64,000 nucleotides of DNA, taken from positions 372,001 to 436,000 of the forward strand of contig NC_014760.1 in NCBI RefSeq assembly GCF_000183385.1. Direction: 5' to 3'. This DNA is from Mycoplasmopsis bovis PG45. GTDB lineage: Bacteria; Bacillota_I; Bacilli_A; Mycoplasmatales; Metamycoplasmataceae. The notes under the pieces were generated by a model. That model ran no database searches. It worked only from the letters and a program-made list of their open reading frames with translations, and was not told where the DNA came from. The position numbers and the translations under genes are program-made. Below, in pieces: positions 1 through 10,832 of the stretch. Within the stretch, counting starts at the first letter, position 1. Each line of letters opens with the position of its first letter.

Positions 1-662
1 AAGATGCAACTATTATTAATGTCTGAGGCGCTGATCACTCTGGATATGTTAAAAGAATGCAGTGCGCAGTTAGGGATTTAGGTCTTAATGATAATAATTT
101 AGTTGTCTTATGTATGCAGTTAGTCAGACTAATAAAAAATGGCGAAGAGTTTAAAATGTCAAAAAGAAAAGGTACAAGCTTCTTTTTGAGTGAATTTGTT
201 AAGATGGTTGGCAAAGATTCAGCAAGATTTTTACTTTTAGATAGAACTCTTAATTCAAAATTAGATTTTGATATTGATTTAGCTACTAGTCAAAGTAATG
301 ATAATCCAGCAATATTGGTTCAATATGCTAATGCAAGATGTCACTCCTTAATTAAAAAAGCTAGTGTAGATACAAGTAATTTAAGCGCTATATCATATGA
401 TAAGCAAAGTGATAACAATCTAATTACAAAGTTATTAGAATTTCCATTAGTAATTGAGAAATCAGCTGATAAATATGCAACGCATTTATTAACGCAATAT
501 TTAGTTAAATTAGCGAAAGAATTTAATTCATGATATACAAACAGCCCAAAGCTTATTGGTAGCGATAATGAACAAAGCCAAATTGCTTTAGTTAAAGCTG
601 TAAGTATTACAATAGAAAATGGACTAAAACTTTTAGAAGTTTCGGCACCAACATCAATGTAA
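1..662 (+). CDS. argS: Arginyl-tRNA synthetase, C-terminal part (5' end outside window)
   Basis: Charges tRNA-Arg with arginine in the cytoplasm. The frame is open from base 3 and reads through a TGA (Trp) at 534-536 to TAA at 660-662, giving about 219 residues. The first residues contain VWGADHSGYVKR, the class I arginyl-tRNA synthetase segment, followed by KMSKRKG (KMSK-like signature loop). The end is the all-helical anticodon-binding domain (DALR type), with the usual SNDNPAILVQYANARCHS stretch. The catalytic N-terminus lies upstream of the window. A strong hairpin terminator follows 10 bases after the stop. Nothing looks broken. Confidence 0.95.
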
Positions 663-672
663 AAGTCATAAT

Positions 673-719
673 AAAAAAAGTAAGCAAACTTATTCAAATG
701 AATAGTGCTTACTTTTTTT
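673..719 (+). terminator. Intrinsic terminator of argS
   Basis: A 14-bp perfect stem (AAAAAAAGTAAGCA at 673-686 with its complement at 706-719) whose 3' arm ends in a run of seven T. It lies just after the argS stop and before the convergent glycosyltransferase stop at 726. Confidence 0.85.
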
Positions 720-725
720 GTGCTT

Positions 726-2297
726 TTAAATTTGCCTTTTGCTTTTGTTTGCTACTCTTTTAGTCATTGAAATATTAGAGAAAGTCATAGCAAAAGGAAA
801 AAGCAAACAAGGAATAGAAACGATTAATGTCGGCACCACAGTTCCTCACGAAAAGTATGTCAATACTAATGTTGCAGCTCCAAATAAAAATGGAACAATT
901 GAGTGAATAATTATGTATTTGAAAGGGATTTTTACAGACTCTTTGGGAGTAACTATGAATTTTATTTTTTTATTAAGCAGTCCATTAAATACGGAAAGAA
1001 CAAATGATGTATTCATTGCGGTATAAACTATTGTTGTCAATATAAACACAGGCAAAGCTAAAAGAATATTTTTGCTCTTGGCAAGATTAATTGCACTAAG
1101 TAATAATGAGCCAAGCAGGAAGACCATTCAAATGATTGCAAAGGTTAATTCTTTAGTGCTTACTGTAAAGCCTAGAAAGCCAATAATTAAAAAGTTTATT
1201 AAGAAAAGTAAGGCAAAAACAGGAATTAGTGGCAATGAATAGTGATTTAGTATTAGATCTATTCTTTCAAATCATCTATATTTCGATTTTCTATTTTTCT
1301 TCGCATATTTTTTTATATACTGCACATTACCTGCAGTTCAGCGACATTGCCTTTTCTTTAAGGCTATATAATCATTTGGAAAGTCTTCATAGCAGACAAT
1401 ATTAGGAGCATAAACTATATCATAACCTATTGATTTAATTTCAGCACTCATTGATGTATCTTCAACCAAAATCTGAGGAAAGCCATTAGTTTCACGATAT
1501 ACATCTTTTCTAATTATCATACCATGACCTAACAAAGAATTTTCGCCATAAAGCTGTCTCATGTAATGATGATCTAACGACTGCGTATTAGCTGAAATAG
1601 ACATTAGGTATTGGAAAAGATTTTTGCCTTTTTTATTTAAATGGTAAGCCTGCAATGCACCAATTTTTTCATCAAACTGGAAATACTTAAGCGACTGTGA
1701 TATAAAGTCTGCCGGAATAACTTCATCGCTATCTAAAACAACAAAATAGTCAAAGTCATCATTGTGTTTTAAAAAATTATTCAAGTTGCCAGCCTTAAAA
1801 CCTTCTTTGTTCTCTCTTCTTACAACTTTAAGATTGTGTTTATTAGCAAATTCGTTTACCTTTTCAATATATTTGTTACTCTTACTATCATCCAAAATGA
1901 CTGTTTCATAGTTATTCCAGTGTTGCATCATTGATTTTGATAACGATTCTTCATGAAAATCATCACAAGTACAATAGAGAAGCACAACCTTTTTATTCTT
2001 AAATTCATCAGTTAATTCAGAATTAATTATTGGTTCAAATTTTTGAGCTAACTTTTTCCGTCCAAACAAGAACACTAATGAGAAAACCATATTTTTTGTT
2101 GACTTTAATCAAAAGAAACAAAATATTAACGCATTTACCGATAGCATGATAACAATTATAATTTTGACTGCCAATGGATAAGTATTTTCTGCACTAAACA
2201 GGTTAATGAATTTAAAAATTAATGGCACTATTATTGCAGATGATAGTATTAGTCAAATGATTAATACAAATATAAAAACGCTTTGTTTCTTTTTCAT
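726..2297 (-). CDS. Membrane-bound family 2 glycosyltransferase (processive polysaccharide synthase type)
   Basis: Predicted integral membrane glycosyltransferase of 523 residues, probably polymerising a sugar nucleotide into a surface glycan. Two N-terminal membrane segments lie in about the first 70 residues. The GT-A domain then shows LDDS near residue 135, LDSDEVI with the metal-binding DSD at 189-191, a VEDTSMS acceptor-site segment, and RQCRWTAG at 316-323, a variant of the (Q/R)xxRW motif of processive synthases. Several membrane helices follow. Reading needs TGA as Trp, including W320. The family includes mycoplasma capsule and glucan synthases such as the phase-variable GsmA of M. 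agalactiae; whether this is that gene is not shown, and I see no homopolymer switch in it. The start ATG at 2297 lies only 16 bases from the edge of an IS element and has no visible Shine-Dalgarno. Confidence 0.85.
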
Positions 2298-2313
2298 TAA
2301 AAAAGTTTTAGTG

Positions 2314-3781
2314 TAATGCTATATTTCTAACAATTCCGCAAGGTCTTGAACATATTTCAACACCTTGCGTTTTTTTCATTCTGTATTATTTATTACTTCA
2401 ACTTTGTAACTTCTCAAATATTCTATAATCTGTCTGAATGAGTAGTTTTGATGAAGATTTAGTCTTATAAAATTGTTCTTAACTTTTGTCGCAATTATTA
2501 GTGACAAGTAGTTTATAAACTCTGTTGTGTAAACTTTCATTTCTGAATGAACTCTTGTTTTTGATAGTTCCAAAATATTTTTGTAAAAGTTAAACATTTC
2601 TTCAATTTCTCATCTTTGATCATATAGTGTGTATACATCCTCTAATGAAAGGTCAACATTGGATTCAAAAACAATGACACCAAAAAATTGATTATTTTTA
2701 TTGAATTCATCAATGTTAAATGTATTTCTTTTTAGATGTTTTTGATAGTTTCCAACACTTTCTTTGCCAGCTATTTCTAAGTCTTTAAATAGATAAAAAA
2801 ACTTTCCATTTATTTGCTTTTTAGACCCTAGTAATTGCTTATCTTTAATTTTCACAGGAGTCAAGTTTTCATCAAGTTTTTCTTCTCTAATTAATGTTGT
2901 ATTTCTCTTTAATGGCAAAAGATACTTAACATTTTTATTCTGTTCTAAAAGCTCTGTAATTGCTTTAGTTCTAAAGCCTTTATCAGCAACTAATATTTCG
3001 CCAGTGCTAGGCACATTTTCCAAAAAGTCCTCAAAAATAGTCGAATCCAGCATATTTCCTTGGTATGGTCTGTGATAAATTGGCTCTTTGGTATATAAGA
3101 CACAAGTGTAAAGTAAGGTAAAATCTTTGCTACCTTTAACCTTGCCTTTTCTTGATCATTGAGAAAAAGTTACTTCATCTGAATTATAAGATTTAAGTGT
3201 GCCATCAATAATTTGCACTCTACCTTTAAACTCATTTATTCTATCTAACATGAAGTTATGTATATTTGAATATGCTCTACCAGTTTTTTCAAAGAAGTCT
3301 GGTAATAATGATTCAGATAAACCAACCTTTTTAAATAATTCAGACATAAATGAAGTTTCATAGTAAAACTTTAAATCACGATTAACGGCTTTTGGATAGG
3401 CACATCTAAGAATAGCAATTACATATAATTTGTAAGCTGTTGATGAATCAAAATGTGTTAGTAATTTTTCCAAAATATCATTGCTATTTTTTGTAAAAAT
3501 TGCTATGTTACCATAGTCTTTTATATCTGTTTTTTCTTGATTTTTCTTAGATCTTGTACCTACTGGGATAGGTGTTTCAAAAGGAACAAATTTGTAATCT
3601 ACTATTTCGCCAACAATTGCCAAATCTTTTGGAATTGCTTTTCCATTCACATATTTGCTGGTTCTTTTTACAACTTTAAATTTTCCAAAGTAATTCTTTA
3701 CAACTGTGTTTTTAGGTCTTTCAACTTGTCTTATTTCAACTGGAATTGCCATTTTCAAATTCTCCTAAATATATAGCATTA
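2314..3781. mobile_element. IS1634-type insertion sequence (about 1.47 kb)
   Basis: Terminal inverted repeats share 11 bases, TAATGCTATAT, at 2314-2324 and in complement at 3771-3781. They enclose one intact transposase whose TAG stop lies inside the left repeat. I could not identify a clear target duplication; members of this family can make long or variable ones. The element sits between the glycosyltransferase start and the alpha/beta hydrolase region. Confidence 0.75.
2319..3752 (-). CDS. IS1634/IS4-superfamily transposase
   Basis: DDE transposase of 477 residues that moves the surrounding element. The visible catalytic blocks are IIDGTLKS (first Asp), EILVADKGFRTKA (second Asp) and YDQRWEIEEMFNFYK, the Y-(2)-R-(3)-E-(6)-K signature of IS4-like enzymes. 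The chosen start is ATG at 3752, eight bases after AGGAGA; a TTG two codons upstream is less likely. Three in-frame TGA codons are read as Trp. Length and motifs are complete, so the element may be active. The 3' end of the gene contains a hairpin (2337-2369) whose T-run faces the plus strand; it could stop plus-strand transcription entering the element. Confidence 0.9.
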
Positions 3782-3882
3782 TAACTATATTATAACACAA
3801 AATTTAAATAGAGAAATAAATAAAATTAATTTTTTTATGATGACATTAGCAGCATTTTTTAAGTCTTTGTCAGAAAAATAAA

Positions 3883-3919
3883 TAAAAAAATGTCTACATT
3901 GTTCAAAATGCGACATTTT
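3883..3919 (-). terminator. Hairpin terminator in the gap between the IS element and the hydrolase gene
   Basis: AAAATGTC at 3887-3894 pairs with GACATTTT at 3912-3919, followed on the minus strand by a T-rich run. It lies in the 290-base gap 3782-4072, where I otherwise see only AT-rich sequence and no credible gene. It may be a second stop for minus-strand transcripts from the hydrolase side. Confidence 0.55.
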
Positions 3920-4045
3920 GTATAGTATTATGGGGTATAACTTTTATATTTCATTGTTATTATGATATTTCCTTAAGGTAAATTGAAGATTTAGCAATTA
4001 TATTAGAAATTCTAAATTTAGTATGCTGTTAGTTTCTAAAAAGCA

Positions 4046-4072
4046 TAAAAAAATAAAAGCCCTGCCTTTATT
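4046..4072 (-). terminator. Terminator of the hydrolase gene
   Basis: A short hairpin (arms near 4052-4060 and 4064-4072) follows directly on the hydrolase stop and leads into a run of seven T on the minus strand. Confidence 0.55.
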
Positions 4073-4867
4073 TTATTTAGTTAAAAAAGTTTCTAGAATT
4101 TTGATAAATTCTGGCCAGTTTTCCTCAAACATCATATGGCCAGTTTTAGGAATAAAAGTAGTCTCTATGCCTTTAACATGCTCTTTAAAGTATTCTAAGC
4201 ACTCTTCTCTTCTTATAACACCATCTTTTTCGCCTAAAATCAAAATAGTTGGTACAGTTATTGCATTTAAGCCTTCTTCAATTTTGTTATGTAATTCCAA
4301 AACCGGAAGAGATTCACCAAGCTTAACTATAGTTTCATTGTTATAGTCATTTGGATTAAAATTTTTCCTTGCATTTTCCATTCACAACTTGTTAGATGTA
4401 AATGTACTTATGTCATAATACAAAGACTTTAAAAATACTAAAAAGTCATCAAATGTTTTAGGAAAATAATCATTTCTGTATTCATCAGCTAGAGCTAATG
4501 ATGTCTTATTCATAGGTGCAATATAAACCATTTTTTTAAATAAATCTGGTCTTAATTTATATGCTAAACTAATTGTACCTCCACCCATTGAATGACCTAT
4601 TAATGTAACATTTTTTAGATTATTTTTTTCAACGAATTCAATCACTAATTTAGCAAATTGATACACCGAAACTTCATGGTCATTAATTGGCATAACATTA
4701 TTATTTCCCGGAAACTGGAGTGCATAATAATTAGACTTTGTTCAATATTGTTCAAATAACTTAAAGGTTTTAGGCGAAGAGTTAAAACCGTGACAAAAAA
4801 TTATATTTTCATTATCATTACCATTGTCTTTAAAAACTACATTATAGTCATAAATGATTTTTTTCAT
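4073..4867 (-). CDS. Alpha/beta hydrolase
   Basis: Predicted soluble serine hydrolase (esterase, lipase or peptidase type) of 264 residues. HGFNSSP is the oxyanion-hole region, and GHSMGGG is the nucleophile elbow with the catalytic Ser. LILGEKDGVI supplies the likely acid Asp, and TGHMMFEE near the C-terminus supplies the catalytic His. The start ATG at 4867 has GAGGATT a few bases upstream. TGA codons are read as Trp at several places. It lies 72 bases downstream of a nitroreductase gene on the same strand. The substrate cannot be told from sequence. Confidence 0.88.
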
Positions 4868-4939
4868 ATTAATCCTCAATAATCAAAATAATAATAGCTA
4901 TTAGATAATAGCTATATAAAAATTAGTGTATTTATGTAA

Positions 4940-5671
4940 TTATTTTTGTAATTTTAAATCTCAAATACTTTCAATTAGTTTTGTATCAAATGCATATCCA
5001 GATGCAGATTTAACTGTGGCTTCTTGATATGATCAAGCCTTTTTATCAGGCGAAGTTTTTTCAAAGAATTCAACTAATGTTTTATCATACTCAACAACAT
5101 CTTTTTTAATTCTTTCATAGTCATATTTATCTTCAAAGACTCTGTTCATTTTTGGTCTTACAGTACCACTGTCCTTTTCATAGCCAACAGCTAATCCAAC
5201 TACTGGAAATGCTTGGCCTTTAATACCCAATATGTCAATAAGATATTGCACCATAACTCTGGTTCCGCCTATAAAACAGGTTGATAAGCCTAATTCTACA
5301 GCAACATCCTGAGCCATTGTGGCTTGAATATATGCATCGCCAACAGCAACTGTATATGCTTCAGATGAATTATTGTCATATTTGTATTCTGGAAATGCTT
5401 TTTGCGCAAGATTCATTCTGTTAAAATCCGCCACAAAAACCATAAAAAATTGAGCATCCTTTAAGTGTTTTGTAAAAGGCCTAAATTCTGAAATCTTTTC
5501 TAATAATTGACGATCTTTAATTATTATGACACTAGATGAGTGTCAATTTGATGATGTGGGAGCTGAATTAACTACATCAATAATTTTTTTATAGTCGTGT
5601 TCTGGAATTTTTTTATCAGCGTCAAAGCTTCTAACTGAATATCTGTTTTTGATTTTTGTGATGAAATCCAT
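4940..5671 (-). CDS. Nitroreductase family flavoprotein
   Basis: NAD(P)H-dependent FMN enzyme of 243 residues that reduces nitro compounds, quinones or similar acceptors in the cytosol. The N-terminus, with RYSVRSFDADKKIPE, is the classic FMN-binding start of the family. NSAPTSSNWHSS and QATMAQDVAVELGLSTCFIGG are further conserved blocks, the latter being the helix and loop that hold FMN at the dimer interface. A normal-length member. Start ATG at 5671 with AGGTAAAT upstream. It may be cotranscribed with the hydrolase. The physiological substrate is unknown. Confidence 0.88.
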
Positions 5672-5754
5672 ATTTACCTCTTTATATAAATTATATTAAA
5701 TAAGAGATGTAATGTGCTAATTTGTAAATGATATGAAATTTTAAAGACATTTTT

Positions 5755-7206
5755 CTAAGAGGCTGTTTTATAGTGTTTTTCTATAAATTTATCAACATAG
5801 ATCATATTATTAAGTATATGTTTTGCTAACCATGAAAACTCAAAATCAGGATTATATGTTAGTGATCAACTTATTCCATATAAGCAAACTATAGCTTTTG
5901 TTGCATAGTATTCATCGTAGTCAAAGTCAAAGTTAGCATACTTAAGATATTCATTAATAAATGCTTTTTCATCTTCAATTGAGTAATCTAGATCGCTGCA
6001 GTGATAAGCAATATCAAAATATCTAGTATTCATTGATGAATATTCAAGGTCAATAAACATTATTTCATTGTTATTGGCTAGTAATATGTTTTCTCGATTA
6101 AGATCATTGTGGCTAGGAACATCATTTTTTAAATATTTTGAAGCAAGCAACACCTTGCTTTTAACTTGCTCGCTAAATGTTTGATTAAAAAGCTTATGGT
6201 CTTTATTTTTTTTGTAATACAAAGCAATTCTTTTAGAAATTTTATTTTTAATAAGCTTTATTTTTGAATTATGTAAATTTGCAATTTTCTTAGCAATTTT
6301 GAAGCGAATGAGGTTGTTTTGAAAGTCTATTGGTATTTTATTAACAAAGTGACGTACTATTATTTCATCATCCTCATAAATCACATTTTCTGTTATGCCA
6401 AGGTTACTAAATTTTTCTAATTTATTCAAATGATTAAAGCCGTTCTTTTGCTTTACTTGAATAAATAAATCGTTTTTGACATAAGATAGATTCGTATATC
6501 CATCATGAAGTTGAATTTTATTATCATCTAGGAGTAAATCTTTGTAAATATGTTCATAGGACATTTTTGAAAATTCATTGCATACATATAAGGCATCTTT
6601 ATACTGTTTTTGGGTAATATTAAACTCTTTTTTAACTAATGAAAGATCAAAATTCATATGAATAAGTGACATTGCATCAAAAAGCGGGTTTGATTTTCTA
6701 ACTCACTCAAAGTCAATTAATTCAACATCATTGTTTTCATTTATTAAAACATTTTTAAGGTTCAAATCACAATGGCAAGTAGCATCAGATCCAGTATTTG
6801 CATATTGTTCTACATACTTTTGATATTTCTTAGTGCCTTTACCATAGTAAAAAAGATCAATAGCAGGCAAGTCAACTTTAATTTTATGAAACTCTTTAAT
6901 TTTGTCTATAACAGCTTTTTGTACTTCAAGGGTTAAATTAACTTTTTCTAACGTTTTACCTTCAAATCATTTTCTTACCAATATGCCTTTTTTGTAGTAA
7001 TAAACGCCTGGCATCTTATCCATAAATAATGATTCAATTGAGTGATCCACTAAATCAGAAATAGGAATTCTCAGTTGACAAGTTTGCCCTTCATATTTCA
7101 CTTTAAAAGTATAGTTATGAAAACCCTTATAATAAAATTCTATGTTAGAAAGCTTGCTAAGCAAATCATTATCAACTTTAGACCTTAAAAATTCATATTC
7201 ATTCAT
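5755..7206 (-). CDS. Two-domain choline/ethanolamine kinase-like protein (tandem APH-fold fusion)
   Basis: A single 483-residue frame carries two kinase-like domains of the aminoglycoside phosphotransferase/choline kinase fold. Domain 1 (about 1-180) has CHCDLNLKNVLI, the HxDxxxxN catalytic loop, and LIDFEW, the metal-binding Asp. Domain 2 (about 215-450) has SHNDLNRENILL and FIDLEYS, so both look catalytically intact. The join (DAMSLIHMNFDLS) has no stop codon in the mollicute code. Such kinases phosphorylate choline or ethanolamine (LicA-like) for membrane lipids or glycans, but the substrate here is not shown. Start ATG at 7206: a TATAAT box lies 10-15 bases upstream and there is no Shine-Dalgarno, which suggests a leaderless message. 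A related single-domain gene lies on the far side of lepA. Confidence 0.8.
5763..5773 (+). repeat. Dispersed short motif CTGTTTTATAG (first of four intergenic copies)
   Basis: The same 11 bases occur at 5763-5773, 23179-23189, 35085-35095 and 54724-54734, each just outside a gene end: after the fused kinase, after the azoreductase gene, after galU and after MIP1. Three copies also share GC or CC before the motif. Its function is not known to me. Confidence 0.4.
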
Positions 7207-7215
7207 AGTAATTTA

Positions 7216-7221
7216 ATTATA
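7216..7221 (-). promoter_or_regulatory. -10 box giving a very short or no leader for the fused kinase
   Basis: TATAAT on the minus strand is separated by nine bases from the ATG at 7206, with no ribosome binding site between them. Transcription should start at or within about three bases of the start codon. Confidence 0.5.
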
Positions 7222-7257
7222 TAAAAAGCAAATTAATGAATTGCTACATTAAGTAAA

Positions 7258-7281
7258 TAAAAACTGCAAAAACATTGCAGT
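7258..7281 (-). terminator. Terminator of lepA
   Basis: ACTGCAA at 7263-7269 pairs with TTGCAGT at 7275-7281, immediately after the lepA stop, followed on the minus strand by TTTTTATTT. Confidence 0.8.
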
Positions 7282-9075
7282 TTATTTGTCGACATTTGTT
7301 TTCAAAATATCCAAGAAAGCTTCTTGCGGCACTTCAACAGAACCCAGCATCTTCATTTTTTTCTTTCCGGCTTTTTGTTTTTCTAAAAGCTTCTTGTATC
7401 TACTTATATCAGAAGCATGAAGCTTGTGAGTTACATCTTTTCTAAACGCTTTAATTGTTTCACGGGCAATAATTTTTCCACCAATAGTAGCTTGTACAGG
7501 CACCTCAAAGTTCTGTCTAGGAATAGCATCTTTTAATCTTTTAGTTAAATCTCTTGACTTTTCATAAGCTGAATCTTTATGTGTAATAATTGAGAAAGCA
7601 TCAATTTTATCGCCATTTAATAAAATATCAACTTTAACCAAATCACTTGTTTTATAGCCTATTAAGTCATATTCAAAGGAAGCATATCCTTTACTTAAGC
7701 TTTTCATTTTATCAAAAAAGTCAAAAACTATTTCACCTAAAGGCATTTCATAAACTAACCTGCTTCTAGAATCATCAATATAGTCTAATGACTTATAAAT
7801 GCCACGTTTGTTTTGGCACAAGTCCATAATATTACCAATGTATTCATTTGGCAAGATAATTGTTGCTTCAATATAAGGTTCTTCAATGTGATCTATATAA
7901 GTACGATCTGGCATAAGCGAAGGGTTAGAAATCATTTCAAATGAGCCATTAGTTTTAACAACTTTATATTCAACGCTTGGACTAGTTGCAATAATTCCAA
8001 CTTTATACTCTCTATTTAAACGCTCTTGAATAACATCCATATGAAGCATTCCTAAAAAGCCAACTCTAAAGCCAAATCCAAGAGCTTTTGAAGTTTCTTG
8101 TTCTCAAGTTAGCGAACTGTCGCTAAGAGAAATTTTGTCTAAGCTCTTTTTAAGTTCGGCATAGTCTCTAGTATCAATAGGATAAAATCCTGTAAAGAGT
8201 ACAGGTTTTTTACGTTTGTATCCTGGAAGAGGTTCCAATGCTGGATTTTCAACCAAGGTTATAGTATCACCCACATGAACTTCCTTTGCATCTCTAATTG
8301 TGGCTGCAACATATCCTACTTCACCAGCTTCTAGGTATTCTTTCTTAGTTTCTTTAGGATTTCTTACGCCTAGTTCAATAACATCGTATTGAGCAGTATT
8401 TGACATAAATTTGAAGTCATCACCAACTTTTAACTTGCCTTGGAATACTCTAATAAGCATAATAACACCACGATACTCATCAAAATATGAATCAAAAATT
8501 AATGCCTTTAGAGGTTTGTTATCATCAGCATCAACAGGCGCAGGAACATAATCAACAATTGCATCAAGAACTTTTTCACAATTTAAGCCTGTTTTTGCAC
8601 TAACACATACAGCATTATTGGCTGGAATACCGATAATATTTTCAATTTCTTCTTTAGTTTTTTCAATGTTTGCTGATGGAAGGTCAATTTTGTTAATAAT
8701 TGGAATAATTTCTAAATTATTTTCTAAAGCAAGATAAACATTAGCAAGAGTTTGAGCCTCAATACCTTGTGTAGCATCCACGAGCAATAAAGCCCCTTCA
8801 GAAGCTGCTAATGATCTAGAAACTTCATATGTAAAGTCAACATGCCCAGGAGTATCAATTAAGTGAAATGTGTAATCTTTATATTTAATTTGCACAGCAT
8901 TAAGCTTAATGGTGATTCCTCTTTCTCTTTCTAAATCCATTTGGTCTAAAAATTGCTCTTCTAGATCTCTAGCAGCTACTGTGTTTGTTAGTTCTAAAAT
9001 TCTATCTGCAAGCGTACTTTTACCATGATCTATGTGCGCTATTATTGAAAAATTTCTTATTTTGCTCTTGTCCAT
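7282..9075 (-). CDS. lepA: Elongation factor 4 (LepA), ribosome-associated GTPase
   Basis: Translational GTPase of 597 residues, the normal size, which acts on the ribosome during translation and subunit maturation. The G domain shows AHIDHGKST at residues 13-21 (P-loop), [17 protein letters not shown] (switch I), DTPGHVDF (G3) and NKIDLP (G4). The C-terminal domain has the LepA-specific features [19 protein letters not shown] and the basic tail with [19 protein letters not shown]. One TGA Trp joins the two halves near 8104. Start ATG at 9075 has only a weak GATGG upstream. It is transcribed away from the kinase gene at 9152, from a shared 76-base divergent gap. Confidence 0.97.
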
Positions 9076-9137
9076 ATTATTACCATCATTTAAAAAAATT
9101 AAGAATTAAAATACTATTAAATAAATTAATTATATAG

Positions 9138-9143
9138 TATAGT
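9138..9143 (+). promoter_or_regulatory. -10 box for a probably leaderless kinase gene
   Basis: TATAGT, preceded by an overlapping TATAGT at 9133-9138, lies eight bases before the ATG at 9152 without any Shine-Dalgarno. The mRNA would begin at or next to the start codon. Confidence 0.45.
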
Positions 9144-9151
9144 TATAAATT

Positions 9152-9910
9152 ATGGATTATCAAGGAAGCTTTAAAGAGAAACAATTTATTAACAAAGGAC
9201 ATACTAATATTTCGTATTTACTTAACGGAAATTTTGTTCAGGAAAAAATTTATACAGGATTTAATCATAAAATTGACTATAAAATATTGTCAATTTTTGA
9301 CTTTGTACCTAAATTAATTAATAATGATGAAATGAAAGTTGAATGGGAATTTATTAAAGGCGATGAGCCAAAATTAAGCAATGAAAATTTAATTAAAATT
9401 GCAAAATACTTATATACTATTCATCATTCAAAGCTTAAGTTTCCGCCTTCTAATCACGCTGCTAGGGTAAAAAAGTATCGTAAGATTTTAAGTGAAAAAA
9501 ATGTAAATATAAAGGCCTTGAACGACTTTTATCGTAATGTTAACAAAACACTAAGTAACATGAGAACCGATATTCCATGTCATAATGACTTATGGACTTC
9601 TAACCTTGTTTTACAGGATGAAACGGAAAAATTGTATATTTGTGACTGAGAGTATGCAACCATGGGCGATCCACTTTTTGAGTTAGCATACTTTATAGAG
9701 AGCGCAAATTTAAGTAAAGAGCAAGAAAAAGTTTTTTTAGACGCTTATGGTGAATATGATGAACTATTTTTGATAAGACATAAGATGCTAGTAAATTATT
9801 TAGTTATTTTGTGAGTCTACTCACAAGATGAAAAGCCATTTTCAACAGAAATGTATGAAAAAAGACTTTACAAATATGATAAAGAACTAAGCCAACTTAG
9901 AGGATTTTAG
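9152..9910 (+). CDS. Choline/aminoglycoside kinase family phosphotransferase
   Basis: Single-domain kinase-like protein of 252 residues. HTNISYLLNG is the nucleotide-binding strand region, CHNDLWTSNLVL the HxDxxxxN catalytic loop, and YICDWEYATMGDPLFELAYF the metal-binding Asp with the downstream helix typical of LicA/choline kinases. It resembles domain 2 of the fused kinase 2 kb away (HTNISYL against YTNLSYV; CHNDL against SHNDL), so the three domains probably arose by duplication. Three TGA codons are read as Trp. The start is an ATG without a ribosome binding site. The substrate, perhaps choline, ethanolamine or a sugar, is unknown. Confidence 0.85.
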
Positions 9911-9960
9911 TCCATGAAAATAATTGCTAAAAAGCAGTATACCAGTATAATAGGAGACAT

Positions 9961-10614
9961 ATGAGAAAGCAAAAAGAAGTTAAGCTGAGAATAAAAGGGT
10001 TTATTTTACTAACAATATTTTTATTAATGTCTGCAGCTCCATTAATAGCTTATGTTTTTCTTGCAAAAATGGCTGATTCAAATGTATGAATCATAAGATT
10101 TGTAAATCTAACTGCAAATAACATCAAAAAGAATTTTGTAGGCATTGATGGCAACACAAGCGGAATTTTCGTTAATTTTTATAAAACGTATTTCTCAATT
10201 TTATCATCAGATTGATCTAAATTAGGAATATCAGACATCATTTTAATAATTATGGCATTTGTTGGCTCACAGCTTTTCTTAATTTTATCAGTTGCATGGC
10301 TTTTATATGTGTTTATTGTATATTGCGTATTTAATCTATTTAAAGGTAAAGTATTTATTTTATACGCATTAATATCACTATTACTATTTGTAACAGCAGG
10401 TGTGTTATATGGTTTACTTTATTTTGGACCAGTTATAGATAAAACATCATTAAAAGTTGCAATTGAAAGTAAATTTATTATTTTTGTAAACAAATGATTA
10501 ATTTGGATACTAACAGGAGTTATTTTGGCTCAAACAATTTTAATTTGTGTTGAACTAGCTACAGTTAAAAGAGTAAATAGTAACCTAAGAGTGCAAACCC
10601 TAGAAATGCAATAG
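9961..10614 (+). CDS. Unrecognised four-helix membrane protein
   Basis: A 217-residue protein I cannot assign. It has a basic N-terminus (RKQKEVKLRIKG), a first membrane helix at about residues 13-35, and an extracytoplasmic-looking stretch of about 60 residues. Three further helices start near residue 92 (the run beginning IILIIMAFVGSQLF), 140 and 180. AGGAGA lies three bases before the ATG at 9961, a tight spacing. A competing ATG at 9914 opens only a 26-codon frame and was dropped. The gene follows the kinase by 50 bases and is probably cotranscribed with it; a hairpin terminator follows. Confidence 0.7.
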
Positions 10615-10657
10615 TTTTATATTTAAGTTAAAGCAATCTAAAAAATAACTTTATAAG

Positions 10658-10683
10658 AACAAAACATTAAGTTTTGTTTTTTA
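10658..10683 (+). terminator. Terminator after the membrane protein gene
   Basis: AACAAAAC at 10658-10665 pairs with GTTTTGTT at 10671-10678 and runs into TTTTATTTT. A second hairpin, TTGCTGT / ACAGCAA (10686-10702), lies directly after it. The rest of the gap to 10832 is AT-rich, with a TATAAT-like box near 10797 that may serve the helicase gene. Confidence 0.65.
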
Positions 10684-10832
10684 TTTTGCTGTAAAACAGC
10701 AATATTAGTCAATTTTATGTTTAAGTAATGCAAAAAATTAAAGCAAAAACAAAACAAAAGAATTCACAAATTCAAGCGAATGTATTTTTAGAATTATATA
10801 ATTATGATTAATAAATACTTAAAGGACAAATT

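Noticed and set aside
341..697. Open frame of 118 codons on the minus strand inside argS
   Set aside because: It lies fully over the argS 3' end and the terminator, and argS has clear protein motifs.
2337..2369. Hairpin at the transposase 3' end considered as a terminator for the transposase
   Set aside because: Its T-run is on the plus strand, so it cannot end the minus-strand transposase transcript.
6673..6966. The stretch between the two kinase-like frames considered as a gap between separate genes
   Set aside because: When TGA is Trp the frame from 7206 to 5755 has no stop, and the stretch encodes the catalytic loop of domain 1.
9914..9991. Short ATG frame just after the kinase stop
   Set aside because: Only 26 codons and no ribosome binding site; the ATG at 9961 opens the longer membrane protein with AGGAGA.
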